Below, one piece after another: positions 50,114 to 60,428 of a stretch of 62,972 nucleotides of DNA (position 1 is the first letter of the stretch; the number at the start of each line of letters is the position of its first letter). A program made the position numbers and the translations under genes. Source of the DNA: CAWFLT01 sp963816795 (lineage in GTDB: Bacteria; Acidobacteriota; Vicinamibacteria; Vicinamibacterales; SCN-69-37); assembly GCA_963816795.1 (NCBI GenBank), contig CAWFLT010000018.1, positions 1 to 62,972 on the forward strand. Direction: 5' to 3'. A model generated the notes under the pieces. The model saw only the letters and a program-made list of their open reading frames with translations. It did no database searches and had not been told where the DNA came from.

Positions 50114-51007
50114 CGACGCTTCGCCGGATCGCGGGCGGCCTTGCTGGGACTGGCGATCGTCGTCGGCACCGCCACCGATCGGCCGGCGCCGGCGCCGCCG
50201 CTGGCCATTGACGGCCATCGCGTCCTGGCCGCTGACTTTCACGTCCACAGTTCGACCTGGAGCGGCAACGGCGTCACGCCGTGGGGTCTGGTGCTGGAGG
50301 CGCGGCGGCAAGGGCTCGATGTCATCGCCGTCACCGGCCACAATCAGGTGCTCGACGGCAAGATCGCTCGCTGGTTCGCGCGCGTCGCCGGCGGCCCGAC
50401 CGTGCTGACCGGCGAAGAGATCCACGGTCCGACCCAGCACATCATTGCCGTCGGCATCGAGCGCACCGTGGACTGGCGGCTGAGCGCCTCGGACCAGATC
50501 GACGACGTCCACGGCCAGGGTGGCGTCGCGATCGCCGCGCACCCGTTTCAGGAGACGTGGGCCGCGGTCGACGACCGCGTCGTGATGCGGCTGGACGGCG
50601 CGGAAATCTGCCATCCGATGATTTACATGGACGACGACTTTCAGCGGGAGTTCGAGGCCTTCCGTGCCCGCGTGCCGGTGGCCGCGATCGGCTCGTCGGA
50701 CTTCCATGGAATCGGCCGGCTCGGCATGTGCCGGACGTACGTGTTCGCGCGAGACGACACCGCAGAGGCAGTGATCGAAGCGATTCGCGCGAAGCGGACG
50801 GTCGTCTACGGGCGGAACGGCCGCGCGTACGGCGATCCGGCGCTCATCGCCGCGGCCGCCGCACATCCGCGCCTCCGGGACGAGGCGACGCTCGATCGCC
50901 GCCCCAGCTTGGCTCGATGCGGTCGGATCGCGTCGTGCCGGCGTGTGCTGGGCTGCTCGGGCTCGTCGTCGTTCGCCGGCCTGATCACTCCGTCCGGAGC
51001 GCTCTGA
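50110..51007 (+). CDS. PHP-domain metallohydrolase (CehA/McbA type)
   Basis: GTG 50110 starts a short membrane segment (LLGLAIVVGTA after one frame change near 50135). The PHP domain then shows the metal motifs AADFHVHSSTWSGNG, VTGHNQV, AAHPFQET and IGSSDFHGIG. Such enzymes hydrolyse phosphoesters or carbamates; the CehA/McbA branch has members cleaving carbaryl-type esters, but the substrate here cannot be told. The end is uncertain because frames diverge after 50880; it overlaps the ADOP2 stop by 23 bases. Confidence 0.75.
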
Positions 51008-53631
51008 CGGGATCGGTCGCCGAGGCGCGGTACGCGGGAATCAAGGTCGCGACGAGCGAAACGAGCGCCATGGCGAGCGCGACCACGGCAAAGGTCGGCG
51101 CGTCGGTCACGGTAATCCCGTACACCATCTGCGCCAACCAACTCGATGCCACCCGCGCGCTGACCACGCCGATCACGATGCCGATCGACGCGATGGCCAT
51201 CCCGCGGCGAACGACCAGCCACAAGACGCCGGCACCGGAAGCGCCGAGCGCCATGCGAATGCCGATCTCGCGCCGGCGCGCGCGAACGATCCATGCGAGC
51301 GTGCCGTACAGTCCGATCACCGCCAGGAGCGCCGCCACCGCCGCAAACGCTGACAACGCCACGGCCCGGAATCGCGGCGCGGCCAGCGCGGTCCGGACCT
51401 GGTCGCGCATCGTGCCGGCGCGGTCGAGCGGCAGCGCGGGATCCTGCGCCCAGACGGCCTGGCGGATCGCGTCGAGCATCGGCGTCCGGCGCGCGACCAT
51501 CGTGACGCACGACGATGCCGAGCCGGTTGACGCGGCACCTGCGCCATCGGTCGATACACCATCGGCTGCGCCGGCTCGCTCAGCCCGTACTGCAGCACGT
51601 CGTCGACGACGCCGACGATAGTGGTCAGCGGCGCGTCGGGCGCGATTCGGCCCATCCAGAATCGCTTTCCAACCGCGCGTTCATCGGCCAGAAGCGCCTG
51701 GCGAACGCGCGGCTCACGACGGCGACGCGCGCGCTGGCAGCGGTGTCGTCACTTGCGAAGTCCCGGCCGTCGAGTCGCGCGATGCCGAGCGCGGCGAAGT
51801 AGCCGGGAGTCGTGCCGTGATACGGCACGCGCGGCGCCTGATTGGGATCGTCAGGTGCCTGCCCTTCGACGGCGATGCTCACGACGGCATTGCCGGAGCC
51901 GAGCGGGCGCCCCTGGATGCCGCCGGCAGCGGTCACGCCGGGCAGCGCCGTGATGCGGGCCAGGACCGCGTCGAAAAACGCGAGCTTCGACGCCGCGCCG
52001 GGATAGGACCGTTCGGGCAGCGAGAGGTCCGCCCAGACGACGTCGGTGGCGTCAAAGCCGGGCTGCACGGCCGAAAGCCTGATGAGACTCTGCGCCAACA
52101 AGCCCGCCCCGGCGACGAGCACGACGGCCAGGCTCGTTTGGAGAATGACGAGCGCGCTCCGGACCCGGACGCCTGGCAGGGCCTCGGTCGCTGCCACACT
52201 GGAGGCGCGCAACCGGGGAGTGCGACTGCGCCGCGCGGCATCAATGGCCGGCACGAGACCGAAGAGGAGTCCGGCGAGCGCCGAGACGCAGGCGGCAAAC
52301 GACAGGACGCGAACATCGACGCGCACATCGGCAATGCGCGGCAGATCCGCGGGGCCGACAGCGCGGACGAGCGCCGCACCGCCGTAGGCGAGCGCGACAC
52401 CGAGCGCGCCGCCCGCGAGCACGAAGAGTGCGTTCTCCGTGAGCAACTGGCGCGCGATCCGTCCGCGTCCGGCACCGAGCGCGGTGCGGAGCGCGATCTC
52501 GTGCGTCCGGTCAGATGCCCGCACCAGAAAGAGATTGGCGACGTTCGCACACGCAATCAGGAGCAGGAGGCCGACCGCAGCGAACAGCAGCCACAAGACC
52601 TGGCCGGAGTCGCCGACGGTGCGCTCGTGCAGCGACATCAGCCACGGGCGCCGGCCGTCGCGTGCGCCGTGCTCGAGAGCGAGCGCCTGATCGATCGCCT
52701 CGATCTCAGCCCGAGCCGTCGCGAGATCGGCGCCGTCGGCGAGACGGCCGATCACCGAGACGGTCGTGTCGTCGCGATTGCGCAACAGATCGCCCAGACG
52801 GCCGAGCGGAAGCCAGAGGGCGGTCGCTTCCTGGTCGATGGCATCGGGCCCGCGAAATCCCGCCGGCATGACGCCGATGACCGTGTGCGGCACGCCATCG
52901 AGCGAGATCGTGCGATTGATCACGCCCCGATCCGCGCCGGTGCGGCGCTGCCAGAGCTGATGCGACAACACGACGACCGGCGGCGTGCCCGGCCGGTCGT
53001 GCTCGGGCGACAGCGCCTGGCCGATGACAGGACGCACGCCGAGCACGTCGAAGAACGAGGCGGAGACCATGGCGCCGGTCAGCCGCTCCGGATCGCCGGC
53101 GCCGGTCAGATCCACCGTGAGCCCGCGCGCGAGCGCAACACCGGTCAGTTTCGTGGCCCGCGCACCGATGTCGAGCGCGTCGGGCGCCGAAGTCGACGCG
53201 ACGGTCACTCCCCCGAACGTCGTCCCGATCTGGACCAGCCGATCGGCGTCCGGGTACGGCACGGCCCGGAGGAGCACGGCATCGACGACGCTGAACATCG
53301 TCGTGGTGGCGCCGACGCCGAGTCCGAACGTCACGACGACCGCCGCCGTGAAGCCCGGCCGCTTCGTGAAGATCCGCCCGGCGTAGGTCAGGTCCTGCGC
53401 CAGACGGTCGATCGAACCGATGCCGCGCTCGTCGCGGCACGCGTCCTTGACCTGCGTCAAACCACCGAGCGCGGCGCGGGCGCGGCGCCTGGCCTCTTCA
53501 GGATCGGCACCGGCGTGTTGATACCGCTCGGCCTGCCGGTCGAGGTGAAACTGAAGCTCGTCGTCGAGCTCACGATCGACCGCGCGCCGGCGGAACAGCG
53601 CCCGCACGCGATACCGCAGATCGGACAGCAT
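50985..53631 (-). CDS. ADOP-type ABC transporter permease 2, frameshifted
   Basis: Same architecture as the first permease: prefix (DDELQFHLDRQAERYQHAG, EEARRRARAALGG), first membrane segment AVVVTFGLGVGATTTMFSVV, MacB-like periplasmic domain, two FtsX bundles and the C-terminal AYRASATDPVRALRTE. Frame changes near 51650 and 51520. Start ATG 53631 has GGAG at 53639-53642. The PadR stop is 12 bases upstream. Substrate unknown; likely export of lipids, peptides or drugs. Confidence 0.88.
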
Positions 53632-53643
53632 GCACGGCGCTCC

Positions 53644-53976
53644 TTACGTCATGTCGAGAATCTGGCCGACGGCGCCGGCGAGCCGGCGCCAGGACGCCGA
53701 CTCGGCGTCGAGCTGCCTCCGGCCGGCGCGGGTCAGCGCGTAGTACTTGGCCCGCCGGTTGTTCTCCGACGCGCCCCACGTCGCGGCGATCCATCCGCGC
53801 CGCTCGAGCCGGTGCAGGGCCGGATAGAGCGAGCCCTGCTGGACCTGCAGCTGGTCGCTCGACACCTGCCGGATGCGCTCGGAAATCGCCCATCCATGCT
53901 GCGGTTCGAGGGCGACGGTCTTGAGGATGAGCAGGTCGAGCGTGCCCTGCGGGAGGTCGAGACGGGTGTCCGGCAA
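53644..53976 (-). CDS. PadR family transcriptional regulator 2
   Basis: 110 residues, GTLDLLILKTVALEPQHGWA, then LQVQQGSLYPALHRLERRGW and WGASENNRRAKYYALTRAGR. I prefer TTG 53976 because GGGGAG lies seven bases upstream and similarity to the other PadR begins there; GTG 53994 and longer frames are possible. It probably represses the following permease gene. A CTTCGACA/TGTCGAAG dyad sits upstream. Confidence 0.88.
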   Translation of the reverse strand: MPDTRLDLPQGTLDLLILKTVALEPQHGWAISERIRQVSSDQLQVQQGSLYPALHRLERRGWIAATWGASENNRRAKYYALTRAGRRQLDAESASWRRLAGAVGQILDMT

Positions 53977-53993
53977 CTGGCGCTCCCCTTTCA

Positions 53994-54027
53994 CTTCGAC
54001 AAGAAGGTAGCAGGACTCCTGTCGAAG
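53994..54027 (-). promoter_or_regulatory. Candidate operator for PadR 2
   Basis: Perfect inverted repeat CTTCGACA (53994-54001) and TGTCGAAG (54020-54027) with 18 bases between. It lies 18 bases before the proposed TTG start. It differs in sequence from the PadR 1 operators, so cross-talk is not expected. Confidence 0.5.
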
Positions 54028-54133
54028 CGCAAGGGGGAGAGGTCGAGCGACTGTCGAGGCAGCCGAGCTTGACAGCCGGTCGCCATCGACGAGAATACCG
54101 CTCGATTCGGACGAGCGCATCGTCCAGGAGGCC

Positions 54134-55014
54134 GTGTTGACTGAGCCCACCTCTCGAGATAGCTGGCTGATCACGTTGTGGAAGCGGAAGTGGCTCGTCA
54201 TCGTGCCCGCAGTCGTCTCGACGGTCGTCACCCTCGTCGTGACCTCCGTTCTCCCGGTCCGCTACAAGTCCGAAACCGTGATCATGGTCGAACCGCCGCG
54301 GGTCTCGTCCGACTACGTGCGGAATGCCGTCGTCACGGGGCTCGAGGACCGGCTGGCAGGGATCCGCGCGAAAGTCCTGAGTCGCACTCGGCTCGAACGG
54401 ATGATCGAGCGAGTTCGATCTCTATCGGACCCAGCGGCAGCAGCAGACGATGCAGGACGCCGTGGAGCAGTTGCGCGAAGACATCGCGTGCGAATCCGCG
54501 GCGGCGAGGGGGCAAACGCGACGTTCGTCGTGAGCTTCACCGGGTCACGACCCCACGGACCGTCAAGAAGGTCACTGAGAGGCTGGCTTCGATGTTCATC
54601 GACGAAAGCAATCGCGACCGGGAAAACATCAGTGACAACGCGGGTCAGTTCCTGGCAGGAGCAGCCGAGGATGCGCGGCGCAGACTCGAGGAATACGAAG
54701 CCAAGATCGCCGGCGCCCGTGCGAGCGGCCGCCAGCCGTCGAAGGTCCTGGAAGTCGAGTTCCAGGCGCTGGCAGAGTTCTACGAGTCGTTGCTCTTGAA
54801 GCGTCACGAGGCATCACTGACGCAAAACCTGGAACGCCGCCAGATCGGCGAACAGTTCACGCTCATCGAGGCGGCGCGAATCCCTGAGACGCCGCTCGGG
54901 CCAAGCCGGCGTCTGGTCACCACCGTCGGGGCGCTCAGCGGACTCGGGCTGGGTCTTGTGCTCGTCGCGACGTCCCGCCGGAGGGGTCAGCAGCCCGGTC
55001 TGACCCCGGTCTGA
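54134..55014 (+). CDS. Compact Wzz/chain-length determinant protein, frameshifted
   Basis: About 293 residues. Membrane segment WLVIVPAVVSTVVTLVVTSV, Wzz domain (RYKSETVIMVEPPRV, RLERMIE), then a short coiled coil (ARRRLEEYEAKIAGARASG), the GNVR motif region EFYESLLLKRHEASLTQNLERR and the second membrane segment LVTTVGALSGLGLGLVLVA. Frame changes near 54410 and 54540. Typical relatives are 450-500 residues because the coiled coil is much longer; no tyrosine-kinase domain. Should set polysaccharide chain length. AGGAGG lies close before GTG 54134 or TTG 54137. Confidence 0.75.
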
Positions 55015-55574
55015 CCCCGCGGGTCAGGACGATCCGCTCCGTCACCCGCCCGCCGGCTTCGATCGGACGTACGGAGAACGCTGGGTTCTTCCGCATCTCG
55101 GCGGTCACGAACGGATCGCCTTCGAAGACGATCTCGAAGAATCGCGGCGCCATGCCGTCGGCCGCGACCTCGAAGTGGATGTGTCCGGGAGCGCGGCTCG
55201 ACGGATAGGAGCCCGGGCGAATCGTCGTGAAGGACCAGCGGCCGTCGGCATCTGTTCGCAAGAAGACCTTGAGCCGCGGGTTGTTGCTGTCGCTCGCCGG
55301 CTTCACACCGTAATACCCCTCCGCATCGGTCTGATACGCATAGAGCGAGGCGCCACGGATCGGTGTGCCCTCGGCGGAGACGACCACGCCGCTGACGGTG
55401 AGCGGCGTGCCGGGCTCTCGCGCCGGGGCCATCTGCCCGGTTGATGGCGCGTTGGCGGGCACCGCTCGGGGCGTCTGGCTAAACGGGGCAACAGCCTCCG
55501 CGGTCAGCGAGACGGACATCGCTCCGGTGACTGGCGCGAGGACCAACAGACAGACGGTAGCGAGCGCTCTCATG
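54935..55574 (-). CDS. Intradiol-dioxygenase-like protein, secreted
   Basis: About 213 residues from ATG 55574; signal peptide ATVCLLVLAPVTGAMS. The fold is seen in PLTVSGVVVSAEGTPIRGAS, SLYAYQTDAEGYYG, FLRTDADGRWSFTTIRPGSY and HIHFEVAADG. Iron ligands Tyr, Tyr, His, His can be placed at YQTDAEGYYG, PGSYP and HIHF, but assignment of the first is uncertain, so activity on aromatic diols is not assured. The C-terminal 25 residues are read from sequence that also codes the Wzz end, and the natural stop may be near 55020. Confidence 0.75.
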
Positions 55575-55723
55575 GGACCCTCCGTAGCGCGTATCCTCGC
55601 GCGATCCTCCGTCCTGCCAATCATCGTTGTGACGATGCGAGGCTCTCGCGGGATGACCTCCATTTTGAGCGGGACCACAGATGCGTTGCAGAAACATGCG
55701 ACGATGCGGCGACGAGGCAGCGC

Positions 55724-57157
55724 ATGACGGGTCATGTCCAGCACGCAGAGGATCTCGACGCCAGAACCGATGAAATCGTGCGGCTGCTCGAGCGGCACCG
55801 TGTGCTCGCCACGCTGGCTGGCCGGCAGCAGACCGCGCGGCGGGACCTGCTCGAACAAATGCAGCGCCGCGAGAACCTGGCCGAACTGCAGCGACACGTC
55901 CGGGGCCTCCATCCGGCCGATCTGGCGAGCATTCTGTCGTCTCTGCCGCCCGATGACCGATTGATTGTCTGGCGGCAACTGCCGCGGCGTGAGGCCGCGC
56001 TCGTGCTCGTCGAAGCCGAGTCGGACGTTCGGACCTCGATTCTCGGCGCGATCGAGCGCGAGGAGATGGACAGCGCGATCGCCGAGCTGGATGCCGACGA
56101 CCTCGCGTACCTGTCCGAATGGCTCCCGGCTGACGCGCTCGCACAGGCGTCGGCCGCGCTGGTCGCGCGCGAGCGGGACTGGATTGCGGACACGCGCGCC
56201 TCGCCGGACGATTCAGTCGGCCGGCTGATGACGCGTGACGTGGTGGACGTCCGCGAGGATCAGACCGTCGCCGACGCGATCGCCGCGCTTCGCAAGCGCA
56301 CCGAGCTCCCGGACCAGACCGATCGGCTGTTCGTCGTCGATGCGCGCCACCTCTTGAAAGGCAGCGTCCCGCTGCAGACGCTGGTGCGGGCGGAACCTGA
56401 CACGCCGATCGCTGCGGTGATGCTGACCAACGTCGCCGCCTTCACCCCGGATCAGCCGGCGACCGATGCCGCACAGGCGTTCGAACGGTACGACCTCGTG
56501 TCAGCGCCGGTGGTCGACGATCTCGGCAAACTCATCGGACGGCTTCGGATCGACGCCGTGCTCGACTTCGTGCGGGTGGCGGCGGATCAGGACGCGCTCG
56601 TTCGCGCCGGGTTGCGGGGCGCGGAAGATCTCTTCGCGACCGTGAGACAGTCCTTCCGAAACCGCTGGCCGTGGCTGTGCCTGAATCTCGGCACGGCGTT
56701 CGTGGCGTCGCGCGTCATCGGCTGGTTCGAGGAAGAGATCGTCCGCATCGCGGCACTGGCCGCGTTGATGCCGATCGTCGCCAGCCTTGGCGGCAATACC
56801 GGGAATCAGACCGTGGCCCTGGTGACCCGGGCCCTGGCCCTCGACCAGTTGCGCGGCAGTCGCCTGCGCCTGGTCCGTAAGGAACTGGCGGTCGGCGCCG
56901 TCAACGGCCTGCTGTGGGGCGGCGTCCTGGGCATCCTCGCGCTCGCGCTCTATCACAGCGCGCCGCTCGGAGCGGTCATGATGACCGCAGTCGTCTTGAA
57001 CCTCCTGGTCGCCGCGGTTGCTGGCATCGCGGTCCCGCTCGCGCTGCACCGGCTGGGACGGGACCCGGCCCACGGCTCCAGCGTCGTCTTGACGTTCGTG
57101 ACGGACGGCATGGGATTCCTGTTGTTTCTCGGGCTCGCCCGCCTGGTGCTGCCCTAG
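55724..57157 (+). CDS. mgtE: Magnesium transporter MgtE
   Basis: Intact, 477 residues. Soluble N-terminal domain with LHPADLASILSSLPPDDR, CBS pair (GRLMTRDVVDVREDQTVADA, FERYDLVSAPVVDDLGKL) and a five-helix membrane domain with the signature MPIVASLGGNTGNQTVALV. Imports Mg2+ (or other divalent ions) down the gradient, gated by cytosolic Mg2+. ATG 55724. The 150-base gap to the divergent dioxygenase gene shows no recognisable magnesium riboswitch. Confidence 0.95.
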   Translation: MTGHVQHAEDLDARTDEIVRLLERHRVLATLAGRQQTARRDLLEQMQRRENLAELQRHVRGLHPADLASILSSLPPDDRLIVWRQLPRREAALVLVEAESDVRTSILGAIEREEMDSAIAELDADDLAYLSEWLPADALAQASAALVARERDWIADTRASPDDSVGRLMTRDVVDVREDQTVADAIAALRKRTELPDQTDRLFVVDARHLLKGSVPLQTLVRAEPDTPIAAVMLTNVAAFTPDQPATDAAQAFERYDLVSAPVVDDLGKLIGRLRIDAVLDFVRVAADQDALVRAGLRGAEDLFATVRQSFRNRWPWLCLNLGTAFVASRVIGWFEEEIVRIAALAALMPIVASLGGNTGNQTVALVTRALALDQLRGSRLRLVRKELAVGAVNGLLWGGVLGILALALYHSAPLGAVMMTAVVLNLLVAAVAGIAVPLALHRLGRDPAHGSSVVLTFVTDGMGFLLFLGLARLVLP

Positions 57158-57224
57158 ACGCGTTGCATCGTTGTTACCCGCTGGTCGCCCTTGTTGCCTA
57201 GAATGAAAGGTTCCGGAGGTCTGC

Positions 57225-59429
57225 TTGCACCGCCCCACCAGCCCTGACGTCGCGTCGCCGCCCTCGCTGTCGGATCCCGCGCTCTACATCAACCGGGAAC
57301 TGAGCTGGCTGGCGTTCAACGAACGGGTGCTGGATCAGGCGGAGGGCACGGACCATCCCTTGCTCGAGCGCGTCCGGTTCCTGTCCATCGTCGGCACCAA
57401 CCTCGACGAGTTCTACATGATCCGGGTGGCGGCGCTGTTGCGGAAAGTGCGGACGGGGGTCGAGGATCTGTCGCAGGACGGGCTCGCCACGAGCGCCCAA
57501 CTGGCTCTGGTGCAGACGCGCGGCGAGGCGCTGCTCGACCGTGCGTCGCGGTGCTGGGCCCAGACGCTCCGGCCGTCGCTCGAGGCGCAGGGCATCCACT
57601 TCCTCGAGCGGTCGGAGTTCACGCCCGAGATCACCTCGCACCTCTCGGCCTATTTCGAACGGGAAATCTCGCCGGTCTTGACGCCGCTGGCCTTCGATCC
57701 GGGCCACCCGTTCCCGTTCATCTCGAATCTCAGCAAGAACTTCGCGGTCGTCGTCAAGCATGGCGGACGGAAGAAGTTCGCGCGCGTCAAGCTGCCCGAC
57801 GTGCTGCCGCGTTTTGTCCCGCTGCCGGCGGCGCTCTCGCCGCGCGAAGGCGTGACGTTCGTCTACCTCGAAGACGTGGTGCGCGGGAATCTGCAGTCGC
57901 TGTTTCCGGGAACGGTGGTGGCCGGCGCGCACCTCTTCAGAGTGGTGCGCGACGCCGACCTGGTCATTCAGGAGGACGAAGCGGACGATCTGCTCGAAAC
58001 CATCGATCAGGGCCTCAAGCAGCGCCGGCACGGCGCGCTGTCGATGCTCGAGGTCGACAGCAAGATGCCGCAGGGCATCCTGAACATCCTCGTCGAGAAC
58101 TTCGAGATCGAAAACGAGCGGGTCTTCCGCTCGACCTCCCGGCTGGGCCTCGGCGACTGGACGCAGCTGACGCGGCTCCCGCGTCCGGACCTGAAGTTTC
58201 CACCGCTCGTGCCGTCGACGATGTGGCGCGACGACACGGCCGACTCGATCTTCGCGGAGCTGCGGCATCGGGATCGGCTCGTCCATCACCCGTTTCAATC
58301 GTTCAACGCGGTCGAGACGTTCCTCCGGACGGCGGTCCTCGATCCGCACGTCATCGCGATCAAGATGACGCTCTATCGCATCGGCGCCGACTCTCCGCTG
58401 GTCGACCTGCTGGTCGACGCGGCCGAAGCGGGCAAGCAGGTCGCCGTGCTCGTCGAGCTCAAGGCCCGCTTCGACGAGCGGAACAACATCGCCTGGGCGC
58501 AACGGCTCGAAGCGGCCGGTGTCCATGTCGCTTACGGTCTCGTCAATCTCAAGACCCACGCCAAGCTCTGCCTCATCGTCCGCTCGGAAGGCGATGGCAT
58601 CCGGCGCTATGCGCACGTCGGCACCGGCAACTACAACCGCGGGACGGCCCGCGCCTATACGGACATCGGTTTGTTCACGGGACGGCCGTCGATCGTCGAG
58701 GACGTCACGGACGTCTTCAACTACCTGACCGGCTACTCGCACCGGCGGGAGTACCGCGAGCTGCTGGTCGCGCCCGGCAGCCTCCGGCCTGGCGTGATCG
58801 CGCTCATCGATCGCGAGGCCGCGCACGCGAGCGCCGGCAAGCCCGCGCACATCATCCTCAAGGTCAACTCGCTGACCGATCAGGAAGTGATCCGCGCGCT
58901 CTATCGCGCCTCGTCGGCCGGCGTGCAGGTCGAGCTCATCGTCCGCGGGGTCTGCTGCCTGCGGCCGGGCGTCCCCGGCGTGAGCGAGCGGATCTCAGTG
59001 CGGTCGATCGTCGGCCGCTTTCTCGAGCACTCGCGCCTGTTCTGGTTCGCCAACGACGGCGAGCCGCGGCTCTACATCAGCAGCGCCGATCTGATGGAGC
59101 GCAACCTCGATCGCCGCGTCGAAGTCCTCTGCCCGATTCTCGATCGCCGGCTGGCCGATCACCTGCGGTCCGTCGTGCTGAGCGCGTATCAGCGCGACAC
59201 CCACCGCAGCCGCATCCTCGGCGCCGACGGCGCCTATGGGCCACCGACCGATCCCGCCGCCGATCCGCCGATCGACGCCCAGGAGCTGCTGTGCGACTGG
59301 TACAGCGCGGAAGCCCGCCGCGAGCGCGAAGGCGAATTGACGCTCGAGATGCCGCGCACCGCGGCCGATCAAGTCCGCACCGATCCCACCGTGCCGCCGC
59401 GCACGGGCAGTGGGGATTTCAGCTGGTAA
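57225..59429 (+). CDS. ppk1: Polyphosphate kinase 1
   Basis: Intact, 734 residues, starting at TTG with GGAGG five bases upstream. N-terminal INRELSWLAFNERVLDQA, the head domain, and the catalytic C-terminal domains with the phosphorylated His in THAKLCLIVRSE and the second His in LEHSRLFWFAND. Makes polyphosphate from ATP reversibly. A C-terminal extension after LRSVVLSAYQRDT is Pro/Arg-rich (AADQVRTDPTVPPRTGSG) and not conserved. Followed by the GGCAATC repeats. Confidence 0.95.
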   Translation: MHRPTSPDVASPPSLSDPALYINRELSWLAFNERVLDQAEGTDHPLLERVRFLSIVGTNLDEFYMIRVAALLRKVRTGVEDLSQDGLATSAQLALVQTRGEALLDRASRCWAQTLRPSLEAQGIHFLERSEFTPEITSHLSAYFEREISPVLTPLAFDPGHPFPFISNLSKNFAVVVKHGGRKKFARVKLPDVLPRFVPLPAALSPREGVTFVYLEDVVRGNLQSLFPGTVVAGAHLFRVVRDADLVIQEDEADDLLETIDQGLKQRRHGALSMLEVDSKMPQGILNILVENFEIENERVFRSTSRLGLGDWTQLTRLPRPDLKFPPLVPSTMWRDDTADSIFAELRHRDRLVHHPFQSFNAVETFLRTAVLDPHVIAIKMTLYRIGADSPLVDLLVDAAEAGKQVAVLVELKARFDERNNIAWAQRLEAAGVHVAYGLVNLKTHAKLCLIVRSEGDGIRRYAHVGTGNYNRGTARAYTDIGLFTGRPSIVEDVTDVFNYLTGYSHRREYRELLVAPGSLRPGVIALIDREAAHASAGKPAHIILKVNSLTDQEVIRALYRASSAGVQVELIVRGVCCLRPGVPGVSERISVRSIVGRFLEHSRLFWFANDGEPRLYISSADLMERNLDRRVEVLCPILDRRLADHLRSVVLSAYQRDTHRSRILGADGAYGPPTDPAADPPIDAQELLCDWYSAEARREREGELTLEMPRTAADQVRTDPTVPPRTGSGDFSW

Positions 59430-59444
59430 AGCGCGGGAAATCGA

Positions 59445-59625
59445 TAATGGGTAATCGGCAAGCTGCAATGGCAAAGACATCGGCAATCGGCAATCTCGAT
59501 CGGTAATGGCTAATGGGTAATCGAGCCGATTGGTAATGGGGTAATCGGCAATCGAATCGGGCCGATTGGGTAATCGGCAATCGATCCGATTCGATGGGCA
59601 ATGTGGTAATCGACAATCGGTGGCT
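59445..59625. repeat. GGCAATC/GGTAATG heptamer repeat array
   Basis: Units GGCAATC, GGTAATG, GGTAATC, GGCAATG in loose tandem with interspersed ATCGATC. It is the reverse-complement family of 15695-15885 and lies at the convergent ends of ppk1 and the TetR gene. Confidence 0.82.
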
Positions 59626-59693
59626 GAGCCGCCTAAACGTGCAGTGCGAGGCGCCGCGCTCACAGCCCGAGGCGGGCTACGAGCACCTCGACC

Positions 59694-60344
59694 TCAAGCG
59701 CCTTTCATTCCGGACTTCGAGCGGCTCTTCACTCCGGACTTCCCGCGCCCTGCCCTGCGGACCTCTTGGTACGGTTGCAGCAGCATCAGCAGGTCGCGAC
59801 GTATCCACTCCACGAGCGCTCCCTCCCGATGGACCGCCCAATTGAGCAGCGATCCGTTGAGCGTCGCCTGGAGTGCAGACGCGAGCTGCCCGCTGTGGCA
59901 GCGCCGCACTTCGCCGGCGGCGATGGCATCCTTCACGAGCGCCCGGATGCCGTCGCGAGTGTTTTGCGACGCCGCCAGCGCGTGGCGATGGAAGTCGGGA
60001 TCGGTCAGGTCGATCTGCAGAAACGCCAGCGAGTGCGCGATCTCCGTCGGCGTTGAGCCGAGCATCACCATACAGTCCGCCAGCCCGACGAGCGCCGCCA
60101 ACGGCGAGCGGTGTTGCTGCCGCAACCCAGCGAACAGCAGGCCCTCGCCGCCGCCTCCGGCCGCCGCGGCGGCCAGCAGAAGCTTCCGCTTCGAACCAAA
60201 GCGTTGGACCAGCGCCGCCGCTGACACGCCAACCTCGCGCGCGACGTCGGCCAGGGTCAGCCGCATCGGACCGACCCGCGCGATCGCTCGGAACGTGGCC
60301 TGGATGATGGCTTCATCAGTGACTTGCCGCGGCCGCGGGCTCAT
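59694..60344 (-). CDS. TetR family transcriptional regulator
   Basis: 216 residues. DNA-binding N-terminus (IIQATFRAIARVGPMRLTLA, then EVGVSAAALVQRFGSKRKLL). C-terminal ligand domain is helical (LALVGLADCMVMLGSTPTEI). A charged tail with RGKSGVKSRSKSG is unusual. Divergent to the RibD-like gene, with a dyad between, so it likely controls both. A TATAAT -10 box ten bases before its ATG suggests a near leaderless message. Confidence 0.88.
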   Translation of the reverse strand: MSPRPRQVTDEAIIQATFRAIARVGPMRLTLADVAREVGVSAAALVQRFGSKRKLLLAAAAAGGGGEGLLFAGLRQQHRSPLAALVGLADCMVMLGSTPTEIAHSLAFLQIDLTDPDFHRHALAASQNTRDGIRALVKDAIAAGEVRRCHSGQLASALQATLNGSLLNWAVHREGALVEWIRRDLLMLLQPYQEVRRAGRGKSGVKSRSKSGMKGA

Positions 60345-60354
60345 CGTGATGTCG

Positions 60355-60377
60355 ATTATAAACCGCCATTAAGTTTA
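60355..60377 (-). promoter_or_regulatory. TetR promoter and 19-base dyad
   Basis: Minus-strand -10 TATAAT (60355-60360) ten bases before the TetR ATG. It overlaps the dyad TAAAC-N9-GTTTA (60359-60377), whose 19-base length suits a TetR operator. No clear -35 is seen. The gap to the RibD-like gene is AT-rich. Confidence 0.55.
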
Positions 60378-60428
60378 CTCTTGATTTGTTAACGTCCATT
60401 CACTTATCGTGTCGGTGGGAGGTTACGT

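Noticed and set aside
51817..54072. 751-codon open frame on the plus strand
   Set aside because: Antisense to ADOP permease 2 and PadR 2; the sequence is Arg/Asp/Gly-rich without domains, typical of high-GC shadow frames.
55575..55723. Magnesium riboswitch before mgtE
   Set aside because: I see no pairing pattern of the M-box type and the gap is short and shared with a divergent gene.
57198..58850. 550-codon open frame on the minus strand
   Set aside because: Fully antisense to the intact ppk1 gene; no recognisable domain.
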